DNA of 64,000 bases from Actinomadura spongiicola. Lineage in GTDB: Bacteria > Actinomycetota > Actinomycetes > Streptosporangiales > Streptosporangiaceae. The stretch lies in the NCBI RefSeq assembly GCF_003432485.1, contig NZ_QVNQ01000007.1:1-64000 (forward strand), written 5' to 3'. The notes below the pieces were generated by a model. That model did no database searches, was not told the origin of the DNA, and was given only the letters and a program-made list of their open reading frames with translations. The translations under genes were made by a program, and so were the position numbers. Of the stretch, positions 1 to 7,559 are shown in pieces. How positions within the stretch are numbered: position 1 is the stretch's first letter; the number at the start of each line of letters is the position of its first letter.

Positions 1-25
1 TGCCGTATATTTGACGCATACGGCA
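1..25. repeat. Inverted repeat upstream of the SARP regulator
   Basis: TGCCGTAT at 1-8 is matched exactly by ATACGGCA at 18-25, with a 9-base spacer. It lies about 80 bp before the SARP start. It could be an operator or the end of an upstream terminator; the window edge prevents a choice. Confidence 0.4.
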
Positions 26-106
26 GATGTCTTCCTCAACGGTGGGACCGGAACCCGAGAGCGGATGTGCAGGCGACCGCTCTGACAGGGCCGGTTAGGG
101 GAGCAG

Positions 107-2656
107 ATGGAATTCCGCATCCTGGGACCGCTGCACATCGTCGCCAACGGTCGTCCCGTCGACGTCGGCGGACCGCAGCAGCAGGCGGTGCTCGCCGCGC
201 TCCTGCTGGCGGCCAACCAGGTCGTCCCGATCGACCGGCTGGTGGACGCGGTGTGGTGGACCTCGCCGCCGTCCGCCCGCGCCAACGTTCGCGGCTACAT
301 CGCGGCGCTGCGCCGGGCGCTGCGGAACGCGGGCGAGCCCGCGGACCGGCTGATCACGCGGTCGCCCGGCTACCTGCTCCGCGTCGAGCCCGGCGAGCTG
401 GACCTGGCGCGGTTCGAGGAGCTGTTCGCCCGTGGCGAGCGGGCCTTCCACGACGGGCGGGTCGAGCAGGGGGCCCAGGACTTCGCCGAGGCGCTGCGCT
501 GTTGCCGGGGGCGGCCACTTGAGGCCATGTCGCTGGGCGCCCCGCTGCTCGCCGACGTCGAACGGCTGGAGGAGCGGCGGCTCCTGCTCATGGAGCAGTA
601 CACCGACGCGTGCCTGCGGCTCGGCCGCTCCGACGCGCTCGTCCCCGACCTGCGCCGCCTCGTGGCGCGCCATCCGCTCCGGGAGCGGCTGTGGGAACGG
701 CTGATGCTCGTCCTGTACCGGGCGGGCAGGCCCGCCGACGCGCTCGACGCGTACGCCCGGGTCCGCGCGCATCTCGCCGACGATCTCGGCATCGACCCCG
801 GCCCCCGGCTGCGGGCCCTGGAACGCCAGATCATCAGCGGCGACCCGGTCCTGGACGAGGCCGCGTGGAACGCCCCGCCCGCGGGCCCGCCCCCGGGCAC
901 GGTGCGGCAGCTTCCCATGGACATCGTCGAGTTCACCGGCCGGGAGAAGGAGCTGCGCGCCCTGAACCGGCTGGCCGAGGACGCGGGCGGGGGCGGCACC
1001 GCGCTCACGGCCATCGCGATCGAGGGCATGGCCGGGGTCGGCAAGACCCGTCTCGCCGTCCGCGCCGCGCACCAGATCAGCGCCCGTGGCCGCTTCGGCG
1101 CGCTCCAGCTCTGGGCCGACCTGCGCGCCATGGACCCCGACCTGCCCGCCGCCGACCCGGCCGAGGTGCTGGGCGGCTTCCTGCGCCAGCTCAACGTGCC
1201 CCCGTCCCAGATCCCGGCGAGCGTGGGCGCCATGGCCGCGCTGTACCGCGACCGGCTGCACGGCGAGCGGGCCCTGGTCATCCTCGACGACGCCACCGAC
1301 GAGGCCCAGGTGGAGCCGCTGCTCCCGGGCGACCCGACGAGCCTGGTGCTCATCACCAGCAGGCGCAGCCTGGCCGGTCTGGACGGCGTCCACCGGTTCC
1401 AGCTGGACGGCTTCGCGCCCGGGGAGTCACGCGACCTGATGGGCCGCATCGCGGGCCACGAACGGGTCACCGCCGACGACGCCGCGACCGCGCGGATCGC
1501 CGAGCGGTGCGGGCAGCTGCCGATGGCGGTGACCATGGCGGCGCGGCGGTTGCAGACCCGTCCCGCGTGGACACCGGCCGAGTTCGACGGACGGCTGGCG
1601 GACGAGGACCGGCTGCCGGGCGAGCTGGAGTTCCGCAACCGGTCCATCAGCGCGTCCTTCGAGCCGTCCTACCGGGCGCTCGCCGACGACCAGCGGCGCA
1701 TGTTCCGGCTGCTCGGCCTGCATCCCGCCGCCGACTTCACGCCGTCGTCCGCCGCCGCGCTGGCCGACCTGCCGCGGGAGCGGGCCGAGCAGCTGCTGGA
1801 GGCGCTGCTGGACGAGAACCTTCTCCGGCAGGCGTCCCCGGGCCGCTACCGGCTGCACCACCTGCTGCGCGTCTACGCCCGGAAGAAGGCGCGAGCGGAG
1901 GAGGCGGCCGACTCGTGCGACGCGGCGGTCGGACGCGTCTGCGCCTGGTATCTCGGCGCCGCCCACTCGGCCGCCGAGGCGCTGAACCCGCACGGCCGCC
2001 GGATCGAGCCGCCCGGCGGGCCGGGCGGCAGGGTCGCCGCGCCCGCCTTCGACGCTCGGGCCGAGGCGCTGGCCTGGCTGGACGCCGAGGCGGACAACTT
2101 CGCGGCGGTGATCAGGGCCGCTTCCGGTCATGGCCATCACCCGGTCGTCTGGCGGCTGCCGGCGCTCCTGTTGCCCGTCTTCCGCTTCCGCCGGAGCCGG
2201 GACGAGTGGGTCGCGATCTACCAGGCCGGGCTGATGGCGGCACGGCGGCTCGGTGAGTGGCCCGGCATCGCCGCCATGCTCAGCGGCCTGGCGTTGGCCT
2301 GCGCCGACGCGCGGCGTTTCGGGGAGGCCGCCGGGCATCACCGCGAGGCCCTGCTCGTCCAGCGCAGGCTCGGTGACCTCGACGGCCAGGCCCGGAGCCT
2401 GAACGGGCTCGCCGCCGCCTACCTCGGTGACCGGCAGCCCCGCCGGGCGGTCGAGTGCCTGGCGGAGTCGGCGCGCGTCCTCCGGCGCCTGCGCGACCCG
2501 CTCGGCGACACCGCCACGGAGGTCGGGGAGGCCGACGGCGGCCATGTCCGCGTGCGTGAGGCCGTCACCCGGCCGGGCTCCGGCACGATCGCGGTGGCCG
2601 CCCGCCCGGCCACGGCCGACCGTCCCGCTCCGGACCTGTGGACCTACGGCCACTGA
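107..2656 (+). CDS. SARP/AfsR-family transcriptional regulator with NB-ARC domain
   Basis: Likely a DNA-binding activator with an ATPase switch, acting in the cytoplasm. The protein is 849 aa. It has an OmpR-type winged helix (about 1-95), a bacterial transcriptional activation domain (about 98-245, ending in the DLGIDPGPRLRALE stretch), and an NB-ARC ATPase from about 265 with P-loop GMAGVGKTRL, kinase-2 ALVILDD and an LVLITSR sensor. Weak TPR-like helices follow from about 640. The ATG follows AGGGGAG at the right distance. AfsR homologues run near 990 aa with a longer TPR array; here the last roughly 50 residues are Ala/Pro/Arg-rich and not TPR-like, so the array looks truncated. Such proteins often control secondary metabolism or stress genes, but no biosynthetic cluster is visible here, so the target is unknown. 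Confidence 0.9.
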   Translation: MEFRILGPLHIVANGRPVDVGGPQQQAVLAALLLAANQVVPIDRLVDAVWWTSPPSARANVRGYIAALRRALRNAGEPADRLITRSPGYLLRVEPGELDLARFEELFARGERAFHDGRVEQGAQDFAEALRCCRGRPLEAMSLGAPLLADVERLEERRLLLMEQYTDACLRLGRSDALVPDLRRLVARHPLRERLWERLMLVLYRAGRPADALDAYARVRAHLADDLGIDPGPRLRALERQIISGDPVLDEAAWNAPPAGPPPGTVRQLPMDIVEFTGREKELRALNRLAEDAGGGGTALTAIAIEGMAGVGKTRLAVRAAHQISARGRFGALQLWADLRAMDPDLPAADPAEVLGGFLRQLNVPPSQIPASVGAMAALYRDRLHGERALVILDDATDEAQVEPLLPGDPTSLVLITSRRSLAGLDGVHRFQLDGFAPGESRDLMGRIAGHERVTADDAATARIAERCGQLPMAVTMAARRLQTRPAWTPAEFDGRLADEDRLPGELEFRNRSISASFEPSYRALADDQRRMFRLLGLHPAADFTPSSAAALADLPRERAEQLLEALLDENLLRQASPGRYRLHHLLRVYARKKARAEEAADSCDAAVGRVCAWYLGAAHSAAEALNPHGRRIEPPGGPGGRVAAPAFDARAEALAWLDAEADNFAAVIRAASGHGHHPVVWRLPALLLPVFRFRRSRDEWVAIYQAGLMAARRLGEWPGIAAMLSGLALACADARRFGEAAGHHREALLVQRRLGDLDGQARSLNGLAAAYLGDRQPRRAVECLAESARVLRRLRDPLGDTATEVGEADGGHVRVREAVTRPGSGTIAVAARPATADRPAPDLWTYGH

Positions 2657-2833
2657 TCACAACGCGCCGCACGCGAGAAAGCCGGGGAATTACGCATGAA
2701 CATTCCACATGGTCAAAGCGTCCGGCTCCGACAAATCCCGGAGCGCGGCGAACGGCCGTATTCGGGGTGGTCCCCGTTCCAGGGGTCGATTATCGTGCGG
2801 GTTTTCCGGCCCACCGGTGAGAACGGCCGACCG

Positions 2834-3250
2834 TCAGTCGTCGATCCAACCGTGCTTGTGGGCGATCTCGACGAGGCTGCGGCGGACCTTGACGATCTGG
2901 GCGCCGGTGAGCTCCGGCACCTCCGCCAGCAGCACGTCGACGATCTCCCGGCTGAACTCGGCGCGCGACAGCACGTCGCACAGCATGTCGTCGGGGCCGT
3001 CGCCCGTGGGGGCGCGGTCGATCGAGGACGCGGCGCCGTTGGACGGCGGGCTCACCGCCCGGACGGCGAACGCCTTGAGACCGCGCTCGCCCTCGGTCAC
3101 CTCGAACTCGACCGCCGTTCCGGGCCCGAACGCCGCCTTGTCATCGAGAAGCTCATTGGCGTGGACGAAGACGTCCTCGCCACCGCCGTCCGGAACGATG
3201 AATCCGTAACCACGGACTTCGTCGAACCGGAGAATTCTTCCTGAACGCAC
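2834..3250 (-). CDS. Cold-shock domain protein with C-terminal extension
   Basis: An RNA/ssDNA-binding protein of 138 aa. The N-terminal cold-shock domain (about 1-65) carries RNP1 GYGFIVPD and RNP2 DVFVHANEL. A second conserved helical segment of about 55 residues (DDMLCDVLSRAEF to the C-terminus) is typical of an actinobacterial subfamily and absent from the usual 67-aa CspA proteins. I chose the GTG at 3250 because GGAGG lies six bases upstream. A TTG 21 bases further upstream would add seven residues but has no good ribosome site. It converges on the SARP gene. The role is inferred from family: RNA chaperone in stress or growth-phase adaptation. Confidence 0.9.
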   Translation of the reverse strand: MRSGRILRFDEVRGYGFIVPDGGGEDVFVHANELLDDKAAFGPGTAVEFEVTEGERGLKAFAVRAVSPPSNGAASSIDRAPTGDGPDDMLCDVLSRAEFSREIVDVLLAEVPELTGAQIVKVRRSLVEIAHKHGWIDD

Positions 3251-3563
3251 CGCAGACCTCCACACAACCAACAGAAAAAACGCTGCTTAACACGCTTCGC
3301 AGCGCCCAGGCTAGCACACGAATATGAGCGGTAACGCTCCGTGATCTGCGAAGACGGGCCGTTCGCCGGACCGCGGCCGCGGAGCCCCGGTGCCCGCGCC
3401 TGTGCACAGCGTGCCAGGAACGTGCCGACCGAAGGCGTCGGGGTTGACGGCGCGCCACGAAGGGTTCACCTTACTCAAAGGAAAGTTTCCTTTTGAGTTG
3501 GTTGCCGGGGCCGGCTCACCCTCGCCTCCAGGTACTTCGTACCTCCCGCCAAGGAGAAGCAGG
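3251..3563. other. Divergent intergenic region, cold-shock gene / LPMO gene
   Basis: This 313-bp gap holds the promoters of the two divergent genes. The only structured element I see is the palindrome at 3474-3497. No small ORF with a ribosome site is convincing. Confidence 0.6.
3474..3497. promoter_or_regulatory. GAAAGTTTC-centred palindrome, probable operator
   Basis: CTCAAAGGAAA is followed almost directly by TTTCCTTTTGAG, forming a near-perfect palindrome centred on GGAAAGTTTCC, 67 bp before the LPMO start. Centres of the GAAA-S-TTTC type are known from operators of ROK-family regulators of chitosan/chitin genes in Streptomyces (CsnR type). The match is by eye only. Confidence 0.5.
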
Positions 3564-4157
3564 ATGCCAAGAAAGACCAGCCTCGCCGTGGCCGCGGCCG
3601 TGACCGTCGGACTCCCGGTGGTGCTCGCCGTGCCCGCGTGGTCGCACGGGTACACCACCTCGCCCCCGAGCCGCAGCTACCTGTGCGGCCAGCACAAGGT
3701 CACCAACTGCGGCCAGGTCCAGTGGGACCCGGACGGCGTCGAGGGGCCGAAGGGCTTCCCGGCGCGCGGACCGCGCGACGGCACCATCTGCGCCGGCGCC
3801 GACGGACGCTGGTCGCCGCTCGACGACCAGCGCGGCGGCACCGGCTGGCCCGCGACCAAGGTCACGGCCGGAAGTTCCTTCAGCGTTTCCTGGCACTTCA
3901 CCGCCGCGCACTCCACCACGTCGTTCCGCTACTTCCTCACCAAGGACGGCTGGGACCGCACCAAGCCGCTGACCCGCGACTCCCTCGACCTCACGCCGTT
4001 CATCGAGCAGGCCTACCGCGGCCGGCAGCCGTCCGACCGGGACGTCCACACCGGGACGCTTCCGCAGCGGCAGGGCAGGCACATCGTGCTCGGCGTCTGG
4101 GACATCGCGGACACCGGTAACGCCTTCTACCAGTGCATCGACGTCGACTTCGGCTGA
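3564..4157 (+). CDS. Secreted AA10 lytic polysaccharide monooxygenase
   Basis: A copper enzyme that oxidatively cleaves chitin or cellulose outside the cell. The protein is 197 aa with a Sec signal peptide of about 27 residues ending in AWS. The mature protein then starts with HGYTTSPPSR, giving the N-terminal histidine of the copper brace. The second brace histidine is probably His116 in AAHSTTSF. FLTKDGWD and the C-terminal YQCIDVDFG are also typical of AA10. It is a single catalytic domain with no carbohydrate-binding module. The ATG at 3564 follows AAGGAG with seven bases spacing; upstream in-frame codons would destroy the signal peptide. The palindrome upstream suggests control by saccharide availability. 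Chitin versus cellulose specificity cannot be read by eye; a GH9 cellulase lies 54 kb away. Confidence 0.93.
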   Translation: MPRKTSLAVAAAVTVGLPVVLAVPAWSHGYTTSPPSRSYLCGQHKVTNCGQVQWDPDGVEGPKGFPARGPRDGTICAGADGRWSPLDDQRGGTGWPATKVTAGSSFSVSWHFTAAHSTTSFRYFLTKDGWDRTKPLTRDSLDLTPFIEQAYRGRQPSDRDVHTGTLPQRQGRHIVLGVWDIADTGNAFYQCIDVDFG

Positions 4158-4173
4158 CGTCCGAACCCCGGTC

Positions 4174-4209
4174 CACCGGCTGAGCGGCGCCGCGAACGCT
4201 CAGCCGGTG
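4174..4209. terminator. Hairpin terminator after LPMO gene
   Basis: CACCGGCTGAGCG at 4174-4186 pairs perfectly with CGCTCAGCCGGTG at 4197-4209. It starts 16 bp after the stop codon. No U-tract follows, as is common in actinomycetes. Confidence 0.7.
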
Positions 4210-4385
4210 CGCCGGTCCCGAACCGCGCCGAACCCCCTCATCACGCGGGAAGAGATGACAACGGGGTCGGTCGGCTGCGAGGCTTTGCACGCACCCCGGA
4301 CATCTCGCGGGTGGCCGGGTGCTGAAGGCCGGCGCGCTCCGGAGCGGGGCCGCGCGGCGTAGGGGACGACAAGGAGGCGACGGCT

Positions 4386-4955
4386 GTGACCGTCTCGATG
4401 GTGAAGGGCCAGCGGATCTCGCTGGAGAAGCCCGGTGGCACGCTGAGCATGGTCCGGATGGGGCTGGGCTGGGACGCGGTGAAGAAGAAGGGCTTCTTCG
4501 GCTCCCGGGAGCGGGACATCGACCTCGACGCGTCCTGTGTGCTCTTCGCCGACGGGGCCCTCGCCGACGTCGTGTTCTTCGGCAAGCTCGTCAGCGACGA
4601 CGGCTCGGTCCGGCACACCGGCGACAACCTGACCGGCGCGGGCGACGGCGACGACGAGTCCGTCATCGTCGACCTCGGGCGGCTGCCCGTGCACGTCACC
4701 TCGCTGGTGTTCACCGTCAGCTCCTTCAACGGGCAGACCTTCAACGAGGTGGAGAACGCCTTCTGCCGCCTGGTCAACGAGATGGACGGCGGTGAGATGG
4801 CCCGGTACACGCTGACCGGCGGCGGCGCCCACACCGCCATGGTGATGTCCCGGATCTACCGGCACGGGGACGGCTGGAAGATGAACGCGATCGGAGAACC
4901 CTGTCACGGCCGCACCTTCCAGGACATGCTGCCGGTGATCGCCAACCACGCCTGA
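4386..4955 (+). CDS. terD: TerD-family stress protein
   Basis: A 189-aa TerD-domain protein of the tellurite/chemical stress family. The opening KGQRISLEKPGG, the DIDLDASCVLF core and the acidic Ca2+-binding-type segment near residues 75-100 (HTGDNLTGAGDGDDE) match the family over its full length. The GTG at 4386 follows AAGGAGG. It is followed nine bases later by a gene whose N-terminus is a second, divergent TerD domain, so the two probably form an operon. Known TerD proteins bind calcium and associate with membrane-linked stress complexes; a role here is inferred. The other ter genes are not in the window. Confidence 0.92.
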   Translation: MTVSMVKGQRISLEKPGGTLSMVRMGLGWDAVKKKGFFGSRERDIDLDASCVLFADGALADVVFFGKLVSDDGSVRHTGDNLTGAGDGDDESVIVDLGRLPVHVTSLVFTVSSFNGQTFNEVENAFCRLVNEMDGGEMARYTLTGGGAHTAMVMSRIYRHGDGWKMNAIGEPCHGRTFQDMLPVIANHA

Positions 4956-4963
4956 ACCGCCCG

Positions 4964-6625
4964 ATGGCCGAACTCTCCCGCGGCGCCAACGCGCCGCTGC
5001 CCGCCCGGCGGGTGACCGCCACCGTGTCCTGCGCCGTCCCCGTGGACGTCAGTGCCCTGCTCGTCGGCCCGGACCTGCGCGTGCGGTCCGACGCCGACCT
5101 GGTGTTCTTCAACGCCCCCGAGGCGCCCGGCGTCCGCTGGGCGGACGGCGGGGGACCCCAGCGCGTGGAGCTCGACCTCGACGCGGTCCCCGCCCACGCG
5201 CACGCGGTACTGATCGCGGTCAGCCTCGCGGGGACGGGGACGTTCGGTTCGGCGCCGCCGCCGCGACTCCGGCTCACCGGGGACGGCGGCGACCCGCCGA
5301 CCGAGTTCACCGTCGCGGGGCTGGACGCGGAGAAGGCCATCATCGGGCTGGAGATCTACCGCCGGGCCGACCGGTGGAAGGTGCGCGCCGTCGGGCAGGG
5401 CTACGCCGGCGGGCTGGCCGAACTCGTCGAGGCGCACGGCGTCCAGGTGGACGACCCCGGCGACCGACCGGACGCGCCGAGCGCCACGAGCGGCGCGAGC
5501 GCTTCGGGCGCCCCGGGTCATTCCGGCGCCTCGGAACCGACCGCGCCGCGGCCAGGTCCCGCCGCCGGGGCGCCGCCGTCCGCGCCGCCCGAGGCGTCCG
5601 ACTCGGAGGTCGGATATCTCGAACGGTGCTGGCTGGTCTGGGAGGACGCGAGCCGTTCGCTGGCGTCGTTCCGCGCGTCCACCGAACACGCGCTCAACCT
5701 CCGCAACGAGGAGATCGCCGGGCGGGCGCCGCGCGGCCGCTTCGACCAGCTCATGGCGGCGGCCGACGCGCGGCTGCGGGCCGACGCCGACCAGCTCCGC
5801 GACGAGCTGGCCCGAGTGGAGCCGCGGGTCACCGCCGAGGTCGCGCCGTTCGACGCGCCGTCCTGGCTGACCTGGCAGCCGGGTCCCGAACCGGCCGAGG
5901 GGCTGCTGGCCGGGCGGCTGTCCACCGCCGAACTGCCCGACCTGCGGATCCCGCTCGTGCTGCGGCTCCCATGGCGGCGCGGCGTGTGGATCTCCCCGGG
6001 CGCGATGCCCGGCGACGCTGCCGCCTACGCCTGGTCGCTCGTCACCCGGTTCCTGGCCTCCGTCCCGCCCGGGCTCGCCGGTCTGGAGGTCATCGACGCG
6101 TCGGGCCTGTCGGGCGCGGGCTGGCTGCGGGAGTTCGACCCGGTCACCAGTGTCCGGCTGCTCGGCGGCGGGGTGGCCTCCGGGCCCGCGGCGGCCGAGC
6201 GGCTGCGGCGGCTGCTCGACCTGGTCGACCTGCGCCGCATCGGCGGCCCCGACGGCGAGGCGTCCACCGGCCCGGCGGACGGCCCGCCGGTCCGCCTGGT
6301 GGTGATCCTCGACGCGGGCGCCGCGCTCGACGGCGAGGACGCGCACCAGATCCTGCGGCTGGTGGAGGACGGGCCGCTCGTCGGCGTCCCGGTACTGCTG
6401 GTCGAGACCGACACGCCCGCCACCGACTCGGTGCGGACGATTCGGGTCCGGCAGACCTGCAACAACCTTCCCTCCAGCGAGGGCACCATCGGCGACTCGT
6501 GGGTGGGGACGGACTGGACGCTCACCCCGGACGTGCTCCCCGACGCCACGGACACCACCAAGCCACCCGCGCTGTTCGCCCACGTCCTGGGTGTCCACGC
6601 CCGCGCTCTCGCCTCCTACGACTGA
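4964..6625 (+). CDS. TerD-domain protein fused to an FtsK/SpoIIIE-like region
   Basis: A 553-aa multidomain protein. Residues about 1-165 are a divergent TerD domain (DADLVFFNAPEAPGV, VELDLDAVPAHAHAV, IIGLEIYRRADRWKVRAVGQGYAGGL). An Ala/Ser/Pro/Gly linker follows to about 215, then a charged helical segment (215-300). The last 240 residues read like the regulatory part of FtsK/SpoIIIE-type ATPases: a IPLVLRLPW strand, a LASVPPGLAGLEVIDASGL stretch and LVVILDAGAALDGEDAHQIL. I see no Walker A GxxGxGKS, so this domain is probably non-catalytic. The start at 4964 has no strong ribosome site and is likely coupled to terD, nine bases upstream. Function unknown beyond a TerD-linked stress role. Confidence 0.75.
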   Translation: MAELSRGANAPLPARRVTATVSCAVPVDVSALLVGPDLRVRSDADLVFFNAPEAPGVRWADGGGPQRVELDLDAVPAHAHAVLIAVSLAGTGTFGSAPPPRLRLTGDGGDPPTEFTVAGLDAEKAIIGLEIYRRADRWKVRAVGQGYAGGLAELVEAHGVQVDDPGDRPDAPSATSGASASGAPGHSGASEPTAPRPGPAAGAPPSAPPEASDSEVGYLERCWLVWEDASRSLASFRASTEHALNLRNEEIAGRAPRGRFDQLMAAADARLRADADQLRDELARVEPRVTAEVAPFDAPSWLTWQPGPEPAEGLLAGRLSTAELPDLRIPLVLRLPWRRGVWISPGAMPGDAAAYAWSLVTRFLASVPPGLAGLEVIDASGLSGAGWLREFDPVTSVRLLGGGVASGPAAAERLRRLLDLVDLRRIGGPDGEASTGPADGPPVRLVVILDAGAALDGEDAHQILRLVEDGPLVGVPVLLVETDTPATDSVRTIRVRQTCNNLPSSEGTIGDSWVGTDWTLTPDVLPDATDTTKPPALFAHVLGVHARALASYD

Positions 6626-6834
6626 TTTCTTGCAGGCCCGGCCACTGCGCTCGCCTTGCGGCTCGCTACGTGACCGTTCCTGTGCGAACGCGCATCGCTT
6701 CGCGATCCGCCCGGCTCCGCTTGCCTTCGGCGTCGCTCCACCGGGCAGGTAACGCGTTCGCGTGCGGGCTGAGGCCGCGTCGAGACGGGCCCTAGCCTGC
6801 GCGACCGGTCCGCCGGGCGCGCTACCGTGCGGAA
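6626..6834. other. Intergenic region with short GC-rich repeats and a leaderless promoter
   Basis: The stretch 6645-6770 contains many short mirrored words (GCTCGC, GGCTCGC, CGCTTCGCG) of the kind that fold into small hairpins, possibly a terminator for the TerD pair. A -10-like TACCGT at 6823-6828 lies six bases before the next gene's GTG. Confidence 0.4.
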
Positions 6835-7494
6835 GTGGATCATTTCTCGCGCTCGTGGACGGCCCTGCGCACGGCGGTCGGCGACCTCACCGACGCGGAC
6901 ATGGCACGACCGTCGGGCTGCGCCGGCTGGCTCGTCCGCGACCTGGTCTGCCATCTCGTCATCGACGCCCAGGACGTCCTGATCACGCTGGTCACGCCAG
7001 CCGACACCGAACCGACCGCGGACGCGGTCACCTACTGGGACCTCGTCGAACCCCCGACCGGCGACGACCCGCTCGACGCCCTGATCCCGCGGCTGGCCGC
7101 CGCGTACGGGGAGGCGAGCCTGCTCAAGTTCCATCTCGACGACGTCGGGTCCGCCGCCGGGCGCGCCGCCGAACTCGCCGATCCGGCCGCCCGTGTCAGC
7201 ACGCAGGGGAAGGTGCTGACCGCCGGCGACTACCTGTCCGCGTACGTCCTGGAGTGGACGCTGCACCATCTCGACCTGGTCGCGCACCTGCCCGCCGGAC
7301 GGGTCGCCGGACCGCCCGCCGAGACCCTCGCGGTCGCCCGCGCCCTGCTGGAGCGGATCGCCGGAACCCCGTTCCCCGCGTCGTTCTCCGACCGGGACGC
7401 GCTGCTGGCCGGGACGGGACGTCGCGCGCCGACCGACGCCGAACGGGTCGAGCTCGGCGAACTCGCGGCGAGGCTCCCGCTCGTCCTCGGCTGA
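6835..7494 (+). CDS. Mycothiol-dependent maleylpyruvate isomerase-family protein (DinB-like)
   Basis: A 219-aa cytoplasmic protein of the DinB/MDMPI four-helix fold that uses mycothiol as cofactor in characterised members. The N-terminal helix with WTALRTAVGDLTDADMARPSG and the metal-ligand region WLVRDLVCHLVIDAQD fit the maleylpyruvate isomerase N-terminal domain; a second histidine region is EWTLHHLDLVAHL near residue 140. The start is the GTG at 6835. There is no Shine-Dalgarno sequence, but TACCGT ends exactly six bases before it, so the mRNA is probably leaderless. Substrate unknown; many members are detoxification enzymes. It converges with the carboxylesterase gene. Confidence 0.8.
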   Translation: MDHFSRSWTALRTAVGDLTDADMARPSGCAGWLVRDLVCHLVIDAQDVLITLVTPADTEPTADAVTYWDLVEPPTGDDPLDALIPRLAAAYGEASLLKFHLDDVGSAAGRAAELADPAARVSTQGKVLTAGDYLSAYVLEWTLHHLDLVAHLPAGRVAGPPAETLAVARALLERIAGTPFPASFSDRDALLAGTGRRAPTDAERVELGELAARLPLVLG

Positions 7495-7504
7495 GCGGAA
7501 AGCT

Positions 7505-7548
7505 TCGCCGGACGCCCCCGCATTGGATGTCGCGGGAGCGTCCGGCGA
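7505..7548. terminator. Bidirectional hairpin terminator
   Basis: A 17-bp stem (7505-7521 with 7532-7548, one mismatch, 10-base loop) lies between the convergent stop codons of the DinB-like gene and the carboxylesterase gene, so it can serve both. Confidence 0.75.
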
Positions 7549-7559
7549 GATGAGAAGGG

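Noticed and set aside
2696..3244. 182-codon plus-strand frame over the cold-shock gene
   Set aside because: Antisense to a gene with clear RNP1 and RNP2 motifs.
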